A stretch of 64,000 nucleotides of DNA from an uncultured Clostridia bacterium (GTDB lineage: Bacteria; Bacillota; Clostridia; Lachnospirales; Anaerotignaceae), in assembly GCA_944384265.1 (NCBI GenBank), contig CALWSR010000006.1, positions 1-64,000 on the forward strand. Direction: 5' to 3'. Positions 52,009 to 60,897 of the stretch are shown here, piece after piece. Each line of letters opens with the position of its first letter. The first letter of the stretch is position 1. The notes beneath the pieces were generated by a model, which saw nothing but the letters and a program-made list of their open reading frames with translations, ran no database searches and was not told where the DNA came from. The position numbers and the translations under genes were made by a program.

Positions 52009-52571
52009 TTCAGACACCTCTCAATCTTTTTCATTGTCCGCTTAGGCAGTTCTTTTTTACGCTTTACATTTGCACACACCACTTTTCCTGTTGGCTTCAT
52101 GCCTGCGGTCTTAAAAAATTCGTCCATACTGCGGATTGCCCCTCTGCTCTGTCCGTATATCCATGAAAAAGGGGCAGGAGTATTACAGGAAGTTAAAAGC
52201 ATATATTTCTTTCCCTGCAAACGTGGTTTTGGAAATGTATCTGTTTCTTTCATAGCAGTTCCCAATAATCGGTCAAACATATTTTTGACAGAAGCCGGAA
52301 CATTTGCCCAATAAACAGGGGCGGCAAGGATAACAAGCTGACACTCATGTAATAGCACAGCAATTTCCTGTATGTCATCCTTGTGTATGCAAATGTGTGT
52401 GTCCATGCAAGTGCGGCAGCCTGTGCAGAAAGCAATTTTCTTTTCATACAGTTTGATTTTTGTTACAGCATATCCCAGTTGTTCCGCTTTATGAATTGCC
52501 AAATCTAACATGGCTGCTGTTGTTCCATTTGCATGAGGACTGCCTAAAATAGCAAGTGCGTTTTTTTTCAT
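52005..52571 (-). CDS. Flavodoxin-family NAD(P)H-dependent oxidoreductase
   Basis: This 188-residue protein begins with AILGSPHANGTTAAMLDLAI, the FMN phosphate-binding loop. It has the Cys-rich CTGCRTCMDTHICIHKDD segment of the iron-sulfur/flavodoxin NADPH-dependent FMN reductase subgroup, and the AAPVYWANVPASVKNMFDR motif. It reduces quinones, nitro compounds or a partner flavin domain. It overlaps the TetR gene by 4 bp at its start and the FMN-binding gene at its end, so the three are one operon. Confidence 0.9.
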   Translation of the reverse strand: MKKNALAILGSPHANGTTAAMLDLAIHKAEQLGYAVTKIKLYEKKIAFCTGCRTCMDTHICIHKDDIQEIAVLLHECQLVILAAPVYWANVPASVKNMFDRLLGTAMKETDTFPKPRLQGKKYMLLTSCNTPAPFSWIYGQSRGAIRSMDEFFKTAGMKPTGKVVCANVKRKKELPKRTMKKIERCLK

Positions 52572-53212
52572 AATCCTTTCTCCTTCGTTGCAATCGAATG
52601 ATAGATAAGGGAAAAACCATATTCCAAAAACTGCCCTTTCGATAGACCCATTGATTTTTTAATATATTCTTCTTTGTTTACAGCAAGCTGAATGATGCCG
52701 GAAAGCATACCCCAAAAACTAAAGATAGTAGGCATGATTTCCAAATCACGCCGCAAATCCCCTTTTTCCATACCAGACAATAAAAAATCTTTTATCTTCT
52801 CATTGATTTCTTCCCCAATTTGATAAGTTTCCCTTTCTTCCGGCAAATGGTCTTGGCTCTGAAAATCAACGTTGATTTTGTCCAACACCATTTTGAAATA
52901 AAAGGGAAATTCTTTCTGATACTGTATCAGACTGTCACAGATAAGGCTGTATCTTGTTTCTGTGCTTTGGTGCTGTGCCAAAGCAGAGGATATATAGTCG
53001 TAAAGCTTTTTCATACTGTTTAATACTAAAATGCCGACTATCTCCTCTTTATTTTCAAAATATACATACAATGTTGCTTTGCTGTATCCGGCGGCCTTAG
53101 CTATATCGTCCATAGAAGCTGCGGCAATTCCTTTTTCCATAAATAGTACCGATGCCGCAGACACTATGTTTTCCCTGTGTACGCTTTTAGGTGCTTTCTT
53201 TCTTCGTCCCAT
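52568..53212 (-). CDS. TetR family repressor of the flavodoxin cassette
   Basis: This 214-residue protein shows the TetR HTH clearly: ENIVSAASVLFMEKGIAAAS, then MDDIAKAAGYSKATLYVYFE. The rest is the helical ligand domain. It starts the operon with the flavodoxin and FMN-binding genes, and a perfect palindrome lies 17 bp upstream of its start. It probably represses the operon and is released by an electrophile, quinone or other redox signal, which fits the enzyme family. Confidence 0.9.
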   Translation of the reverse strand: MGRRKKAPKSVHRENIVSAASVLFMEKGIAAASMDDIAKAAGYSKATLYVYFENKEEIVGILVLNSMKKLYDYISSALAQHQSTETRYSLICDSLIQYQKEFPFYFKMVLDKINVDFQSQDHLPEERETYQIGEEINEKIKDFLLSGMEKGDLRRDLEIMPTIFSFWGMLSGIIQLAVNKEEYIKKSMGLSKGQFLEYGFSLIYHSIATKEKGL

Positions 53213-53228
53213 GTTTTTTCTCCTTGTA

Positions 53229-53253
53229 ATAATTAAACTCTTAGTTTAATTAT
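53229..53253. promoter_or_regulatory. Perfect TetR operator upstream of the flavodoxin operon
   Basis: The palindrome TAATTAAACT-CTT-AGTTTAATTA (11 bp arms counting one more base pair outside) is exact over 25 bp. It covers the promoter region just upstream of the tetR start. Confidence 0.7.
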
Positions 53254-53615
53254 ATGAATGGTGTTTTGTATTGTCAATACGTTGTGGAATAAATGTTTTA
53301 AAAACATTTGCAAAAATTATGAAAAGCAGAATTTTTATTATTTGATTTGGCATTTCCAAAGCTTTTTTGTACTAAGAAATGAAAAAGAAAATATAAAAAA
53401 TCTTTCTCAAAGCTTCAGCAAAATCGCCTTGCCCGGTATTGTGGGTAGTGAGAGAGAAATCAGAGGCTTTGGAGAACTTTACAAGGGACTGCCTAAAATC
53501 AAAATTCACACACCTCCGCCACCATATTGCCGGCAAAGGGTACAAGCATCAAAACCCACCAATTTCACCACAACAAGCCCGAAGCAGGCTTTCTATCAAA
53601 GAATATAACATAAAT
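53254..53615. other. Intergenic with a GC-richer patch
   Basis: A patch at about 53425-53585 is GC-richer than the flanks and looks like dispersed repeat DNA or a gene fragment. No start, family or ribosome site is supportable. Confidence 0.4.
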
Positions 53616-53660
53616 AAAAGTGCTGAAAATGTTGATTTTCTAACATTTCCAGCACTTTTT
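53616..53660. terminator. Bidirectional-type terminator before the ABC operon end
   Basis: AAAAGTGCTGAAAATGTT pairs with AACATTTCCAGCACTTTT (one mismatch) around an 8-base loop, with T and A runs outside. It lies 120 bp beyond the stop of the minus-strand ABC ATPase gene and would close that operon. Confidence 0.75.
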
Positions 53661-53779
53661 ATACAAAAAGCTTTCTTTTCCATTTTTTATGTATTTCAAA
53701 TACCCTTTTACTCTTTTCAGGCAGCATTTTGCTCTAAAAGTGATTTCAAAAATATTTTGATTGACAGATATATAAAATA

Positions 53780-54520
53780 TTAAAAAAGCACCTTTGCCAA
53801 AAATGTTTTTAAACGCTGGCTTTTTGGCGACTCAAATATTTCTTTGGGCGTTCCTTCCTCCACTTGCTTTCCATCTGCCATAAACATCACTCTTGTGGCC
53901 ACTTCCTTTGCAAAGCCCATTTCGTGGGTCACAACCACCATTGTCATATTTTCCTTTGCCAGCCCTTTCATTACCTCCAGCACCTCCCCCACCATTTCCG
54001 GGTCCAAGGCAGAGGTAGGCTCATCAAACAGCATCACATCCGGCTGCATACATAACGCCCTTACAATGGCAATTCTTTGCTTTTGCCCTCCTGAAAGCTG
54101 AGAGGGATAGGCATTTGCTCTATCCTCCAAGCCTACCCTTTTTAAAAGCTCCATGGCAATGTCTGTGGCTTCTTTTTCACTTTTTTTCTGCAGCTTCATA
54201 GGTGCGATAATCATATTTTTTAATATGGTCATATGGGGAAATAAATTAAAATGCTGAAATACCATACCCATTTTTTGTCTATGACGATTGATATCTGCTT
54301 TTTTATCTGTAATATCTACATTTTCAAAAAATATTTTTCCCTCTGTCGGCACCTCCAAAAGATTTAAGCAGCGGAGAAATGTGGATTTTCCCGAGCCGGA
54401 GGGTCCTATGACAACAACCACCTCCCCCTTTTTGATTTCTGTATTGATATCAGAAAGTGCTTTCATTTCACCAAATTTTTTCCCCAAATGTTCTACTCTA
54501 ATTAAGCTTTCAGTGGTCAC
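53780..54520 (-). CDS. glnQ: Polar amino-acid ABC transporter ATP-binding protein
   Basis: This 246-residue protein starts with GTG at 54520, overlapping the permease gene by 11 bp. It has Walker A ([17 protein letters not shown]), Q-loop, signature ([19 protein letters not shown]), Walker B ([16 protein letters not shown]) and H-loop ([13 protein letters not shown]). The wording [13 protein letters not shown] and H-E-M-G is typical of the GlnQ/HisP subfamily. It energises uptake of a polar amino acid with the permease and binding protein just upstream. Confidence 0.9.
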   Translation of the reverse strand: MTTESLIRVEHLGKKFGEMKALSDINTEIKKGEVVVVIGPSGSGKSTFLRCLNLLEVPTEGKIFFENVDITDKKADINRHRQKMGMVFQHFNLFPHMTILKNMIIAPMKLQKKSEKEATDIAMELLKRVGLEDRANAYPSQLSGGQKQRIAIVRALCMQPDVMLFDEPTSALDPEMVGEVLEVMKGLAKENMTMVVVTHEMGFAKEVATRVMFMADGKQVEEGTPKEIFESPKSQRLKTFLAKVLF

Positions 54521-55208
54521 TGTTTCTCAATCTCCTTTCCAGTCTATTTACAAAATAAGTCATAATCATAACAATCATTAAGTAAATAGCCGCTACTGTC
54601 AGCAGTGGAAAATAGGCATCATAGGTACGGCTTCTGATAATATCGCCGCCCTTTGTCAAATCCTGTATGGCAATATAGCCTGATATTGCCGTTTCTTTCA
54701 GCAATACAATCATTTCGTTGCCAAGAGCAGGCAATACATTTTTAAAAGCCTGGGGCAATACAATATAAAACATACTTTGTATGTAATGAAATCCCAAGCT
54801 TCTTCCGGCTTCCATCTGTCCCTTGTCAATGGACATGATGCCGGAGCGGACAATTTCTGCCACATATGCTCCGGAATTGATGCCAAAAGCCAATATGGCA
54901 ACCATAATTTTATTATTCATGCTTGCAAACACAATAAAATTCAGCATCAAAAGCTGAACCACGGTAGGTGTGCCACGAATCAATGTCAAATACAGCTTGC
55001 AAATATAATTGGGAATTTTTAATTTTCCCGTCATGTCATGCGTTGCACGAATCATGGCAATCAAAAAACCAACACAGATTCCCAAAAGCACTGCAAAAAA
55101 TGTAATTTGTATGGTTGTAAAAAAACCATTGACAATAAACAAATATCTGTCTTCTGTTATAAAATTTCTTGCAAAGCCATTTTGGAGCATCTCCAATATA
55201 TTGCCCAT
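54510..55208 (-). CDS. Polar amino-acid ABC transporter permease
   Basis: This 232-residue membrane protein has the HisM/GlnP layout. The EAA-like loop is [29 protein letters not shown], shown here in its two halves ([16 protein letters not shown] and [13 protein letters not shown]). [20 protein letters not shown] is a second family block. ATG follows AAAGGAAGGCG. It would form the membrane channel for the importer. Confidence 0.9.
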   Translation of the reverse strand: MGNILEMLQNGFARNFITEDRYLFIVNGFFTTIQITFFAVLLGICVGFLIAMIRATHDMTGKLKIPNYICKLYLTLIRGTPTVVQLLMLNFIVFASMNNKIMVAILAFGINSGAYVAEIVRSGIMSIDKGQMEAGRSLGFHYIQSMFYIVLPQAFKNVLPALGNEMIVLLKETAISGYIAIQDLTKGGDIIRSRTYDAYFPLLTVAAIYLMIVMIMTYFVNRLERRLRNSDH

Positions 55209-55268
55209 AAAACGCCTTCCTTTCTTTTTCTATTGAAAGCATACAAAAAAAAACAGTTTTGATTATAA

Positions 55269-55302
55269 ATTTACCCACCGCAGTATACTTTGGTGGGCAA
55301 AT
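55269..55302. repeat. Stable hairpin between binding-protein and permease genes
   Basis: CCCACC and GGTGGG arms with flanking A/T pairs form a hairpin just after the binding-protein stop. On the minus strand it may let the binding protein be made in excess over the permease, by partial termination or RNA stabilisation. There is no strong T tract. Confidence 0.5.
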
Positions 55303-55312
55303 AGCATTGCTA

Positions 55313-56119
55313 TTATTCAGCTGTAATATATTTATCAACGATTTGCTGCAACTGACCGCTTTCTTTCAATTCTGCCAGTGCCGCATTGATGCTTTCTACC
55401 AATTCTGTGTTTCCCTTTTTCACAGCAATGGCATATTCTTCTGTTGTAAATGGTTCATCCAGCACCTTTACATCTGCATTGTCTGCCGCCAATGCCTTTG
55501 CCACCTGGTCATCAATAATCACTGCATCAATTTTTCCTTGTGAAAGTGCCTGCACCGCTTCAAAGCCCTTGTTGTATCTTTCCACTGTTTGTGTCACATC
55601 AGAAGCATAAAGGTCTCCTGTGGTGCCAAGCTGAACGCCTATCACCTTGCCCTCCACATCAGCAGGGCCGGCAATTTCTGTATTATCTGCTTTTATAATA
55701 ATTGCCTGAGATGCTGTCACATAGGTATCTGTAAAATCAACAGTTGCTTGTCTTTCTTCTGTCACTGTCATACCTGCTGCACCAATATCTGCTTTTCCGG
55801 ATAACAATGCAGGAATGATAGAATCAAAAGCCATGTCCTCCACTGCCAATTCCATTCCCATGCTTTGCGCAACTGCTCTGGCAATTTCCACATCAATGCC
55901 CACAATCTCCTGTCCCTGATAATATTCATATGGTGGGAATTCTGCATTGGTTGCCATAATCAAAACATTTTCTTCTGTATCCTCTGGGGCAGCTTGCTCT
56001 GTCTGGGCTGCATCCTCTGTAGTGGCTGTCTGCTCTGTGGATGTACTGCAGCCGGCTGCGGTCAATGCCATTGCAGCAGCCATTGCAATAGCCAATACAT
56101 TTTTCAACTGTTTTTTCAT
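55313..56119 (-). CDS. Polar amino-acid ABC transporter substrate-binding lipoprotein
   Basis: This 268-residue protein has a lipoprotein signal ending in LTAAGCSTS. The mature part follows SBP family 3: NAEFPPYEYYQGQEIVGIDV, then ADIGAAGMTVTEERQATVDFT (split across the two hallmark motifs), and VIGVQLGTTGDLYASD. It captures a polar amino acid outside the membrane. ATG follows GGGAGGAGC. Which amino acid cannot be said; homologues bind cystine, Glu/Gln, Arg or His. Confidence 0.9.
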   Translation of the reverse strand: MKKQLKNVLAIAMAAAMALTAAGCSTSTEQTATTEDAAQTEQAAPEDTEENVLIMATNAEFPPYEYYQGQEIVGIDVEIARAVAQSMGMELAVEDMAFDSIIPALLSGKADIGAAGMTVTEERQATVDFTDTYVTASQAIIIKADNTEIAGPADVEGKVIGVQLGTTGDLYASDVTQTVERYNKGFEAVQALSQGKIDAVIIDDQVAKALAADNADVKVLDEPFTTEEYAIAVKKGNTELVESINAALAELKESGQLQQIVDKYITAE

Positions 56120-56428
56120 TGTAATAGCTCCTCCCTAAAAAATGATGATTTCTTTTTATCACAACTAGCATTATACTTCTTATATGAATATAATGCAAGC
56201 ATTTTTTCTGTTTTTCAAAGCATATGCTTTTCTTTTGGGCAAAATTCCATATTTTATTTTGCAGGTCTATGCATAAAACACTGCATAAAACCATTTTTAT
56301 GCAGTGTGCTTTATACAGACAGTACAAAAGCCCGGATTTTTGTTTTACAAATCCCAAGCATATCAAAACAACTGGCATTTTGATACAGCATACTGCACAG
56401 CAATGCTTTTTGCCTGTTCTTTTTCATT
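56120..56428. other. Intergenic with terminator of the RpiR gene
   Basis: A perfect 12-bp stem (CACTGCATAAAA, ccat loop, TTTTATGCAGTG; 56279-56306) with extra A/T bases is likely the transcription end of the minus-strand RpiR gene. The promoter of the ABC operon should lie next to 56119 but was not fixed. Confidence 0.5.
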
Positions 56429-57277
56429 TCAAATTCTGGTGCTATTAATAATAGAACGTACCTCTTTAAAATAATTTTGTTCATTATCCACTTTTAGGGA
56501 ATATAGTGTAAACAATATATCTACCAGCATAATTTGTGATATTGTTGCAGAAAGAGCCTCCGGTCTATACATAATCTCATCGGATATAGAGGACAAAACC
56601 ACACTGCTTTTTTTGGACAATGGGGATGTAATGTCACTGGTGATGGATATAATAGGCACATCATGTCCCTTCAATATATCCACAATGCGCATAATATCCT
56701 TATTTCTTCCTGAGTGTGAAACCACCAAGGCACAATCCTGGCTTGTAAATCTTGAGCAGGCCAGCAGCTGTGTATGAAAATCGCTGTATACTCTGCATTC
56801 CAAGGATGTTCTGATAAATCTTTGCATTGCATTTTGTACAATGGAATAGGAACCACCCAGGCCAAACATACCACAGCATTTTGATTTAGATAATATATCA
56901 ATGGCTTTTATAAGCACCTTCTCATCCAAAACAGAAAGGGTAGCCATCAAAGAGGATATGCCGCTTTTAAATATGGCTTTGGATATGGATAACAGACTGG
57001 AATCGGCTTCGTTTTCAATGGGAAAAAAATAAGAATCCTTGTTTATGCCTGATGGTGCTATCATATCTACTCTTAAATCCTGAAAATTTTTATAACCTAT
57101 TTTTTTTGTAAATCTGGAAATTGCCGAAATGGAAACACCTATATCCTTTGCCAGTTCTTTAATAGAAATATTTTCCAATGCGAATTCATTATTTAACAAA
57201 TAATTGGCAACCTTTTTTTCTGTATTGCTCATGCCATATAAGTTATTTTTTATTTTGCTGACTAATTCAATATTCAT
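56429..57277 (-). CDS. MurR/RpiR-family transcriptional regulator
   Basis: The start is the ATG behind AAGGAAGATATTTG, giving 282 residues. An N-terminal HTH_6 (about 1-77; KIKNNLYGMSNTEKKVANYL, then ISIKELAKDIGVSISAISRF) is followed by a SIS sugar-phosphate domain (about 125-250; KCCGMFGLGGSYSIVQNAMQ and VSHSGRNKDIMRIVDILK). SIS-domain regulators sense phosphosugars. It is downstream of, and probably controls, the PTS-aldolase operon (57654-64000), since it would sense a phosphorylated intermediate of that pathway. Its promoter and the nested inverted repeat at 57424-57483 lie between. Confidence 0.9.
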   Translation of the reverse strand: MNIELVSKIKNNLYGMSNTEKKVANYLLNNEFALENISIKELAKDIGVSISAISRFTKKIGYKNFQDLRVDMIAPSGINKDSYFFPIENEADSSLLSISKAIFKSGISSLMATLSVLDEKVLIKAIDILSKSKCCGMFGLGGSYSIVQNAMQRFIRTSLECRVYSDFHTQLLACSRFTSQDCALVVSHSGRNKDIMRIVDILKGHDVPIISITSDITSPLSKKSSVVLSSISDEIMYRPEALSATISQIMLVDILFTLYSLKVDNEQNYFKEVRSIINSTRI

Positions 57278-57653
57278 CAAATATCTTCCTTATTTGTATC
57301 TTTTTTCTCAATTTTGCTTTTTTCACCCAATTTTTGTTTTTTGATAGTAAAAAGCATGACATCATGCCAAATGATTACAATAAAAAATTTCCTATTGTAT
57401 AATACTATTTTATTGCTTTTATACCGGCTGTCAACACATAAATCAGCAAAATTTTATGGATTTTGCATTCCTTTGACAGCCGGATGGCTTAGAGAAAATT
57501 TGAAAAGCAGCAGGCCTTTTCATGTGGAAAAGGACATGAAAAAAGCCCCTGCATATTGATTGAAAGCCTCAAAAAATTTTCTCCCTTGCCCATAAAGCTT
57601 TTTATACTATTACAATAGGCAATCCTTCATTTCATTCATTTATTTTTTTTATA
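57278..57653. promoter_or_regulatory. Regulatory intergenic: nested inverted repeat and operon terminator
   Basis: An 11-bp perfect repeat, CCGGCTGTCAA at 57424-57434 and TTGACAGCCGG at 57473-57483, encloses a second repeat, GCAAAAT/ATTTTGC (57446-57466). This is a candidate operator for the RpiR regulator or a structured RNA. A second hairpin at 57510-57552 (GCAGG...CCTGC with A/T stem) is a good terminator for the minus-strand operon ending at 57654. Confidence 0.55.
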
Positions 57654-58631
57654 TTATTTTGTAACGGCACAAACAGGCTCTTGCTTTGCAGCCAATCTTT
57701 CCACATCACCCACGCATTTTTCACCCATACCCTTTAAGCATTCATATGTATATGCAGAAATATGAGGGGTAATAAAGCAGTTGTCATACTGAAAGAAAGG
57801 ATGGGTATTATGGGCAGGCTCCTTGTGCATAACATCCATAGCCAGTGCTTTTATGGTGCCGTTTTCCAACGCTTTGCAGGTGGCCTTTTCCTCCAGCAGG
57901 TCAGCACGGGCATTGTTAACAATATAAACACCCTTTTTCATCATTTCATATTGTTTTTGACCAATCATATGCAATGATGTTTCATTCAAGGAAGCATTTA
58001 AGGATATGATATCTGCATTTTTCAATAATGTTTCCAAATCTGTGTATAAAATCCCGTGCTTTTGGCTCCACTGCCTGTCCGGATTGGGGTCATAGGCATA
58101 CACTGTTGTATGAAAGCCATGCTTTAAAATCTCTGCAACACGGCTGCCAATGTTGCCGCAGCCAATGACGCCAACGGTTTTTCCTGTGATGCCATTGCCT
58201 ACAAATGCGGCTCTTTCTGCCCATCGGTTTTCCTTTGCCGCTGCTTGGGAAATGCTCACCTGTCTCATGGCATTGATTAAAATTGCAACGGCTCCCTCTG
58301 CCACTGCATCCCTTTCCACCAGGGGCGGAACTATGGTTACTAATGTGTTGCAGGACTGGGCCGCTTCCACGTCAATATTATTATAGCCTATGCCGTGACG
58401 GGAAATCAATAACAAATCTTTTTTATGCTCAAAAAATTCCTTGTCAAAAAAGGGTGTTACACTGGATATTAAAATATTAAACTGCTTCATTCTTTCTGCC
58501 AGCTCTTTTCCTCTCATATCGCCTGCAACCTTTACAAATTCAATGGTGCCGATTTTTTTTAATCTTTCCAGCAATTCGGGAAAATTTTTTCCAAAGCTGC
58601 TGGAATTGACAATGCCAATGCTGTATTGCAT
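57654..58631 (-). CDS. D-isomer-specific 2-hydroxyacid dehydrogenase
   Basis: This 325-residue protein has ATG behind AAGGGGGATGG. It has an NAD-binding motif (GKTVGVIGCGNIGSRVAEIL) and the family's catalytic triad: Arg in NNARADLLE, Glu in HKEPAHN and His in TPHISAYTYE. It reduces 2-keto acids to D-hydroxy acids or does the reverse. It is the last gene of the PTS-aldolase operon, and a second family member (60898-61830) lies four genes upstream. Homology to phosphoglycerate dehydrogenase and gluconate-related reductases suggests sugar-acid chemistry; the exact substrate is unknown. Confidence 0.85.
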   Translation of the reverse strand: MQYSIGIVNSSSFGKNFPELLERLKKIGTIEFVKVAGDMRGKELAERMKQFNILISSVTPFFDKEFFEHKKDLLLISRHGIGYNNIDVEAAQSCNTLVTIVPPLVERDAVAEGAVAILINAMRQVSISQAAAKENRWAERAAFVGNGITGKTVGVIGCGNIGSRVAEILKHGFHTTVYAYDPNPDRQWSQKHGILYTDLETLLKNADIISLNASLNETSLHMIGQKQYEMMKKGVYIVNNARADLLEEKATCKALENGTIKALAMDVMHKEPAHNTHPFFQYDNCFITPHISAYTYECLKGMGEKCVGDVERLAAKQEPVCAVTK

Positions 58632-58646
58632 AAAAAACCATCCCCC

Positions 58647-59561
58647 TTATGTTTTTAAAATTTGTTTTAATATTTTGTTCAGTTCTCCAACAATTTCATT
58701 GTTTTGTTGCTCAAATGCTTCAAAGCTGTCATATTTTACAGGCTCTATTTGAATCTCTTCCCCCATAAAAACACCTCTTGTCAATAATATGCTGCCATAT
58801 CTGCTGTATTTTTTTATCATATCCCTTCTGTGGGGAGAAGGATATTTTATATCAGAGAGTACATTGATTTCTCCCTTTGCTCCCACACAGTCCAAATAGA
58901 TTTTTATTTTTTTGTTTTTAGGCAAATATTTTTCAAGTATTTTTATGCCTATTTCAGAGCTTGTTCCCTCATCTATAAAAGCAAAGCAAATCCTTTGTTT
59001 TTTTGCTTCCTCCAGCTGGTCAATCAAAGACAGCATGGCTATGATGCTTGAAGAATTTCTCACAATGTTGTTTGTGTTGGCTATGCCATATTTTAAGCCG
59101 TTGATGCAGCCAAATGCCGCCAGAAGCAGCAATACAAATGCCAGCCCCCATATGCTGAAAATGCCATTTTTGACTATATTGGCATGGATGAAATTTACAA
59201 AAACAAATACTGAAATGAAAATAATCATCATCCCCAGCAAAAAGCTGAATATCATATTTTTTTTGTCATAATTGCTTTGAAATGCAAACAATGTATTGGA
59301 AAAAAAACGCTTCATGGGTGTATCATAATAGGTATAAATCAAAATATCTGAATGGATGGTATCCCCGGCATATAAATTATAGTATGTTTTTTTTCCAAAG
59401 CCTCTGCCGGAAAGCGTAGTTTGGCTGACCTCTGTTTGATATCCCATATTTTCCAGCTCTTTTTTGGCTCTTGTGATAAATTTCAATTTTTGTTTTTCTG
59501 TAAAACGCTTTCCCAATAGAATGCCATATGATAAAAACCAATCCTTGCTTTTTTGCTCCAT
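58647..59561 (-). CDS. Membrane protein with a degenerate M28-peptidase-like domain
   Basis: The start is the ATG behind AAAGTGGTGGTTTT, giving 304 residues. Two spans lie in the middle (FLLGMMIIFISVFVFVNFI, then GLAFVLLLLAAFGCINGL). Segments DILIYTYYDTPMKRFF, NNIVRNSSSIIAMLSLIDQL and ICFAFIDEGTSSEIGIKIL sit where M28 peptidases have H-x-D, N-D-S-G and E-E motifs. The metal ligands appear replaced (Tyr for His, and no Asp in the second), so it is probably not a peptidase. Its job in a sugar operon is unclear; a sensor or membrane-bound chaperone is possible. Confidence 0.45.
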   Translation of the reverse strand: MEQKSKDWFLSYGILLGKRFTEKQKLKFITRAKKELENMGYQTEVSQTTLSGRGFGKKTYYNLYAGDTIHSDILIYTYYDTPMKRFFSNTLFAFQSNYDKKNMIFSFLLGMMIIFISVFVFVNFIHANIVKNGIFSIWGLAFVLLLLAAFGCINGLKYGIANTNNIVRNSSSIIAMLSLIDQLEEAKKQRICFAFIDEGTSSEIGIKILEKYLPKNKKIKIYLDCVGAKGEINVLSDIKYPSPHRRDMIKKYSRYGSILLTRGVFMGEEIQIEPVKYDSFEAFEQQNNEIVGELNKILKQILKT

Positions 59562-59587
59562 AAAACCACCACTTTTTAAACCCTTTA

Positions 59588-60232
59588 TCATATCAGCTCC
59601 AATACCTTTGACAAGTCCTCGGCTCTTTGACAGCCTGCTATTTTGTTTTCATCTATATCAAAGCTTCTATCCGGTATCAAAAAGGTATGGATACCGGATT
59701 TTGCCGCCGCTGTATATCCTGTCAAGGAGTCTTCAAATGCCACTGCCTGATTGGGCCTGCAATTTGACAGCTCCAAAATATGGATATAGGGAACGGGGCT
59801 GGGCTTTGTTTCTTTGACATCTGATGCTGTGACAGCATAATTTATTTTATCCTTCCAGCCAAAATATTCCAATATGGCTGTCACTCTGTTTTTTGGCGAA
59901 GAAGTCACCAGGCCGGTCATATAGCCATGCTCTCTCAGCTTTGTCAAGGCCTCTGAGGCAAATTTTTTTTGCAGTATCTGTCCGTTTTTTAATGCTTGTG
60001 CAATAAAAGCTTCTCTGATTTCATAAGCTTTGTGATATATTTCTATATTATGATGTATTTTTACCACATCCTCTGCTGCTGCAGCTGCACTTTTTCCCCT
60101 CCAGCTGTCAAATATCTCCTCCGGCATGGGTGCCTGCAGCCTTTCAAAGGCAGATTGCCATGCTTTTTTGTAAATCCTTTCCGAATCTATCAGCAATCCG
60201 TCCAAATCAAACAGAAATATATCATACCTCAT
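59588..60232 (-). CDS. HAD-family hydrolase, beta-phosphoglucomutase/phosphatase-like
   Basis: This 214-residue protein overlaps the aldolase gene by 11 bp. It has HAD motif I FDLDGLLIDSERIYKKAW, motif II in VTSSPKNRV and motif IV in AFEDSLTGYTAA, with a helical cap (residues 15-90). It belongs to the small-cap CbbY/beta-PGM group. In this operon it most likely dephosphorylates a sugar-acid phosphate or isomerises a sugar phosphate. Motif I is D-L-D; a mutase and a phosphatase cannot be separated by sequence. Confidence 0.8.
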   Translation of the reverse strand: MRYDIFLFDLDGLLIDSERIYKKAWQSAFERLQAPMPEEIFDSWRGKSAAAAAEDVVKIHHNIEIYHKAYEIREAFIAQALKNGQILQKKFASEALTKLREHGYMTGLVTSSPKNRVTAILEYFGWKDKINYAVTASDVKETKPSPVPYIHILELSNCRPNQAVAFEDSLTGYTAAAKSGIHTFLIPDRSFDIDENKIAGCQRAEDLSKVLELI

Positions 60233-60872
60233 TTTTAAACTCCTCTACCAATGCCACAAACCTTTGGGCTTCTTTTTTCACAGCCTCAAAATCATTTGTG
60301 GCTGCCCCCTTTGTCAAGCTGCTGCCTGTACCCACAGCAATGGCGCCATTACGCAGCCACTGCTTCACATTTTCACAGCTTACCCCGCCTGTGGGCATAA
60401 AATCAGCTTGGGGAAGCGGCCCTTTAAATGACTGAATCCCCTTTGGACCATATACATCTGCGGGAAACAATTTAATCACCTCTGCACCATATTTTAGTGC
60501 CTCAACCATATCCTTTACAGTGGTTGCACCGGGAAAACAGGGTATTTTGTAGCTGTTGCACAGCTTCATCACTTCAATGTCCAAATGAGGGGACACTACA
60601 AACTTGGCCCCGGCCAATATGGCCAGTCTTGCCGAAACCGTATCCAGACAGGTGCCGGCACCGATTACAATATCCTGCTGCTGCTCATATTTTTTGCTTA
60701 ATTGTGCAATCACCAAATCCGCATTGGGAATGGTAAATGTAATTTCCATAAAATGAATGCCGCCTGCGTATACAGCATCTACTATTTTGATGACCTCCTC
60801 TTGAGAATTTCCTCTGATTACCGCAACCAGCTTTTCTTCTTTTAATTTCAGCATCAGTAAATTTTTATCCAT
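60222..60872 (-). CDS. eda: Bifunctional KDPG/KHG aldolase
   Basis: This 216-residue protein has the class I aldolase fold. Arg is in VIRGN, the catalytic Glu in MEITFTIP, and the Schiff-base Lys in VIKLFPADVYGPKG; GAGTCLD and FMPTGGVS complete the pattern. It cleaves 2-keto-3-deoxy-6-phosphogluconate (or a related keto-deoxy acid) to pyruvate and glyceraldehyde 3-phosphate. The same family can act on other 2-keto-3-deoxy-6-phospho acids. No dehydratase (edd-type) is in the visible operon, so the source of the substrate is open. Confidence 0.9.
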   Translation of the reverse strand: MDKNLLMLKLKEEKLVAVIRGNSQEEVIKIVDAVYAGGIHFMEITFTIPNADLVIAQLSKKYEQQQDIVIGAGTCLDTVSARLAILAGAKFVVSPHLDIEVMKLCNSYKIPCFPGATTVKDMVEALKYGAEVIKLFPADVYGPKGIQSFKGPLPQADFMPTGGVSCENVKQWLRNGAIAVGTGSSLTKGAATNDFEAVKKEAQRFVALVEEFKNEV

Positions 60873-60897
60873 GGCTGCTGCTCTTCCTTTCCAAAAA

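Noticed and set aside
53258..53608. 116-codon plus-strand frame downstream of the TetR operator
   Set aside because: No ribosome site and its start lies in the operator/promoter region of the divergent gene; likely chance or repeat DNA.
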